Shown here piece after piece: positions 31,111-33,042 of a stretch of 33,042 nucleotides of DNA. The notes under the pieces are model-generated. The model did no database searches and was not told the DNA's origin. It saw nothing but the letters and a program-made list of their open reading frames with translations. How positions within the stretch are numbered: the stretch's first letter is position 1; every line of letters starts with the position of its first letter. The DNA is from Chloroflexota bacterium (lineage in GTDB: Bacteria; Chloroflexota; Dehalococcoidia; Lucifugimonadales; Lucifugimonadaceae): NCBI GenBank assembly GCA_018650845.1, contig JABIFF010000020.1, positions 1 to 33,042 of the forward strand, written 5' to 3'. A program made the position numbers and the translations under genes.

Positions 31111-32805
31111 CTATCCGAGCAGTTTCTTCACGGCTTCAACAACGTTGTCTTCAGCAACGATTTCAGCGTCTTTGCTGATGCGTGCTTTAACTTCGGCTCC
31201 ACCACTTTGAAGGCTGCGTGAACTGATCACGACTCGAGCTGGGATTCCCAATAAATCGGCGTCTTTGAACTTCACGCCGGGAGGTGCGTCACGGTCGTCA
31301 AACAGCACATCGTATCCAGCGTCTTGTAATGCTGAGTAGAGCTGTTCAGCCTTGCCCGAAATATCGGCGTCATCCAGCCCCAAACCTGCCAGATACACGT
31401 CATACGGAGCAATTGCCTGCGGAAGAATCATCCCGAAATCATCGTGATGCGATTCCACTGCTGCAGCTAACATCCTGCCGACGCCAATTCCGTAGCAGCC
31501 CATCAAAATTTCGTTATGTTCACCATCTTCATCGGTGTAGTCGGCGCCCATTTTTGACGAGTAGACATTTCCGAGCTTGAACACGTGGCCAATTTCAATT
31601 CCACGCTTGGAAACGAGCTTGCCTTTGCCATCGGGCGAAAGGTAGCCCTTCTTAGCTTCTGCGATATCGCCAAGAATGTCAGCTTTGAAATCTCGTTCAA
31701 GGTTTACATTCCGAAGGTGGAAGCCTTCTTTATTGGCTCCTGCAAGATAGTTCGATCCCATCGTGATCGAATCGTCCACAACGCTCTTCATACCTTCGAG
31801 TCCAACAGCTGAAGCCGATCCAGAAACTAATCCGGCAGCCTTCACTTCCTCAGGTGTTGCAAGGCGTGGTTCTGCGCCACCAAGCAGGTTTCGTAGCTTG
31901 GTTTCGTTAACGTCGTAGTCGCCTCGAATTGTGACAACTACTATTTCGCCATCGACGCTGTAGAAAACGGCTTTGGCGGTTTTAGATTTCGATACACCTT
32001 CGGCTTTCGCAAGCTCATCGATGGTCTTGATGCCAGGAGTAGCGAATTCTTCGACTTCTCCCAGATCGCCAATCGGGAAGGCTTTCTTTATGAACGATGC
32101 CTTTTCGACGTTGGCTGCGTAATCGCTTTCGTTCGACATCAGAATCGTGTCTTCACCGCTATCGGTAAGCAGCACGAATTCGTTCGAGTCTTTACCGCCG
32201 ATCCCGCCTGAGTCGGCGTCGACCATCACTACTTCCAGACCACAGCGTTTGAATATTCGCTTGTAGGCAGCGACCATTGCCTGGAAGCTTTTGTCCATGC
32301 CTTCTTCGTCCGCATCGAACGAGTAGGCGTCTTTCATCTCGAATTCACGAACTCGTAGAAGACCGCCACGGGGTCGAGTTTCATCACGGAATTTCGTTTG
32401 AATCTGGTAAATGGTGAACGGCAAATCACGGTAGCTGGTCACGCCAGATCGAGCCATTGCAGTGGCTGTTTCTTCGTGGGTAGGAGCTATGACCATGTCG
32501 CGCTCACGGCGGTCTTCAAAGCTTGCCAGCGGTGGGACGAATGTATCCGCCCTGCCCGATTCTTCCCACAGGCTGCGAGGCTGAACGACAGGCATGTTGA
32601 TTTCTTGCCCGCCAGCTCGATCCATCTCTTCTCGGATGATGTTTCGGATTTTCGTGATTGAGCGATTGCCCAGAGGCTGAAGGCTAAATATTCCTGCTGC
32701 GATCTGCTGGATGAATCCAGCCCGAGTTAGCAGCTGGTGGCTGATGGTTTCGGCATCGCCGGGTGCTTGCCTGAGGGTTTTTCCGAATAGTTGGGAGCTT
32801 CGCAT
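31111..32805 (-). CDS. proS: Prolyl-tRNA synthetase
   Basis: The ATG at 32805 (MRSSQLFGKTLRQAPGDAE) is chosen because bacterial ProRS begins this way; the open frame runs to 32895 but the extra 30 residues are basic and unlike the family. The product is 564 residues, standard for the bacterial type. Class II motif 1 is around EINMPVVQPRSLWEESGR, motif 2 is FRDETRPRGGLLRVREFEMKDAY, and motif 3 is GCYGIGVGRMLAAAVE. The YbaK-like editing insertion lies between motifs 2 and 3 (about 220-380), followed by the anticodon-binding domain. It charges tRNA-Pro, whose TGG isoacceptor is also in this window. No strong Shine-Dalgarno sequence is seen. Confidence 0.94.
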   Translation of the reverse strand: MRSSQLFGKTLRQAPGDAETISHQLLTRAGFIQQIAAGIFSLQPLGNRSITKIRNIIREEMDRAGGQEINMPVVQPRSLWEESGRADTFVPPLASFEDRRERDMVIAPTHEETATAMARSGVTSYRDLPFTIYQIQTKFRDETRPRGGLLRVREFEMKDAYSFDADEEGMDKSFQAMVAAYKRIFKRCGLEVVMVDADSGGIGGKDSNEFVLLTDSGEDTILMSNESDYAANVEKASFIKKAFPIGDLGEVEEFATPGIKTIDELAKAEGVSKSKTAKAVFYSVDGEIVVVTIRGDYDVNETKLRNLLGGAEPRLATPEEVKAAGLVSGSASAVGLEGMKSVVDDSITMGSNYLAGANKEGFHLRNVNLERDFKADILGDIAEAKKGYLSPDGKGKLVSKRGIEIGHVFKLGNVYSSKMGADYTDEDGEHNEILMGCYGIGVGRMLAAAVESHHDDFGMILPQAIAPYDVYLAGLGLDDADISGKAEQLYSALQDAGYDVLFDDRDAPPGVKFKDADLLGIPARVVISSRSLQSGGAEVKARISKDAEIVAEDNVVEAVKKLLG

Positions 32806-32970
32806 TTGTAGTTCGTTCTTCGAGCTTGTTGTGCGCCGAGCCCGTTGCTGCGGTCGCATTGATTTGATCAACAGTGAATGCTGTCGAAATAACAAGCGTT
32901 CAGACTACAGCGGTAACGCACGTGTGTAACGCTAGAGGCGTACTTCTTATTGGTTATCAGGGTTCTGTAA

Positions 32971-33042
32971 TTACTGCGAAGGTATCGGGATTGCTTTTCG
33001 GCATATAAAACAACTACCATCCCGCATATCCGCTTCAAGCGG
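32971..33042 (-). CDS. Possible C-terminal fragment of an unknown protein
   Basis: The minus-strand frame is open from the window edge for 23 codons, ending SCFICRKAIPIPSQ before a TAA at 32973-32971. The C-x-x-C pair could be a zinc or iron site at a C-terminus. The fragment is too short to identify, and chance is a real alternative. If genuine, it lies upstream of proS in the same orientation. Confidence 0.25.
   Translation of the reverse strand, partial: PLEADMRDGSCFICRKAIPIPSQ

Noticed and set aside
1..33042. CRISPR arrays, rRNA genes, intact insertion sequences, integrase or prophage genes
   Set aside because: I looked for regularly spaced repeats and transposase or integrase signatures and found none; the repeats present are the 118-bp pair and the palindromic pair.
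33030..33042. Small palindrome CCGCTT-C-AAGCGG at the right edge
   Set aside because: It is cut off by the window end and may lie in coding sequence; too little is visible to call a terminator.

Overview
The window is a gene-dense bacterial chromosome segment of moderate GC. Gene content suggests a marine, heterotrophic member of the Chloroflexota, SAR202-like. The reasons are two divergent enolase-superfamily enzymes, an RraA-like protein, an HpcH/HpaI aldolase, several SDRs and a deazaflavin (F420)-type DUF385 protein, alongside single-copy housekeeping genes. This placement is inference; there is no rRNA or other taxonomic anchor. Several genes start with TTG or GTG (at 4057, 5100, 10852, 25353, 26442, 26816 and 30693).

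Left end (1-2315): the tail of a possible MarR-type regulator, then two modules of the same layout. Each has a 118-bp repeat, a terminator hairpin and a minus-strand tRNA or tRNA relic. The first relic is a 59-nt tRNA-Ala(TGC)-like sequence with no D-arm. The second module carries an intact tRNA-Pro(TGG), followed by a separate 5' half of a second tRNA-Pro. A MenC/N-acylamino-acid-racemase-like gene lies between the modules. This looks like a tRNA-associated recombination or insertion scar.

Catabolic region (2316-12500): an MFS exporter, a 49-aa zinc-ribbon protein, a rhamnonate-dehydratase-like enolase coupled to a HAD hydrolase, an HpcH/HpaI aldolase, an MBL-fold hydrolase and an RraA-like protein. 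These are followed by a minus-strand operon of two SDRs, a Nudix hydrolase and an M20 peptidase. Dehydratase, dehydrogenases and aldolase together suggest breakdown of sugar acids or related hydroxy-acids.

Centre (12601-25353): addB-addA (recombination nuclease-helicase, overlapping by 4 nt), a signal-peptide-bearing protein with two HU-like segments, a DUF385 nitroreductase-like protein, a tandem GNAT, an AKR-like TIM-barrel protein followed by msrA, a PPOX-fold flavoprotein and a KefB-type cation/proton antiporter.

Right end (25498-33042): the classic transcription/translation operon in minus-strand order nusA-ylxR-infB-rbfA-truB, with no rimP before nusA. An intrinsic terminator lies 33 nt before the nusA start. 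Upstream is proS, and at the edge a possible C-terminal fragment of another gene. A palindromic inverted-repeat element occurs twice, at 8729-8859 and 30951-31072.
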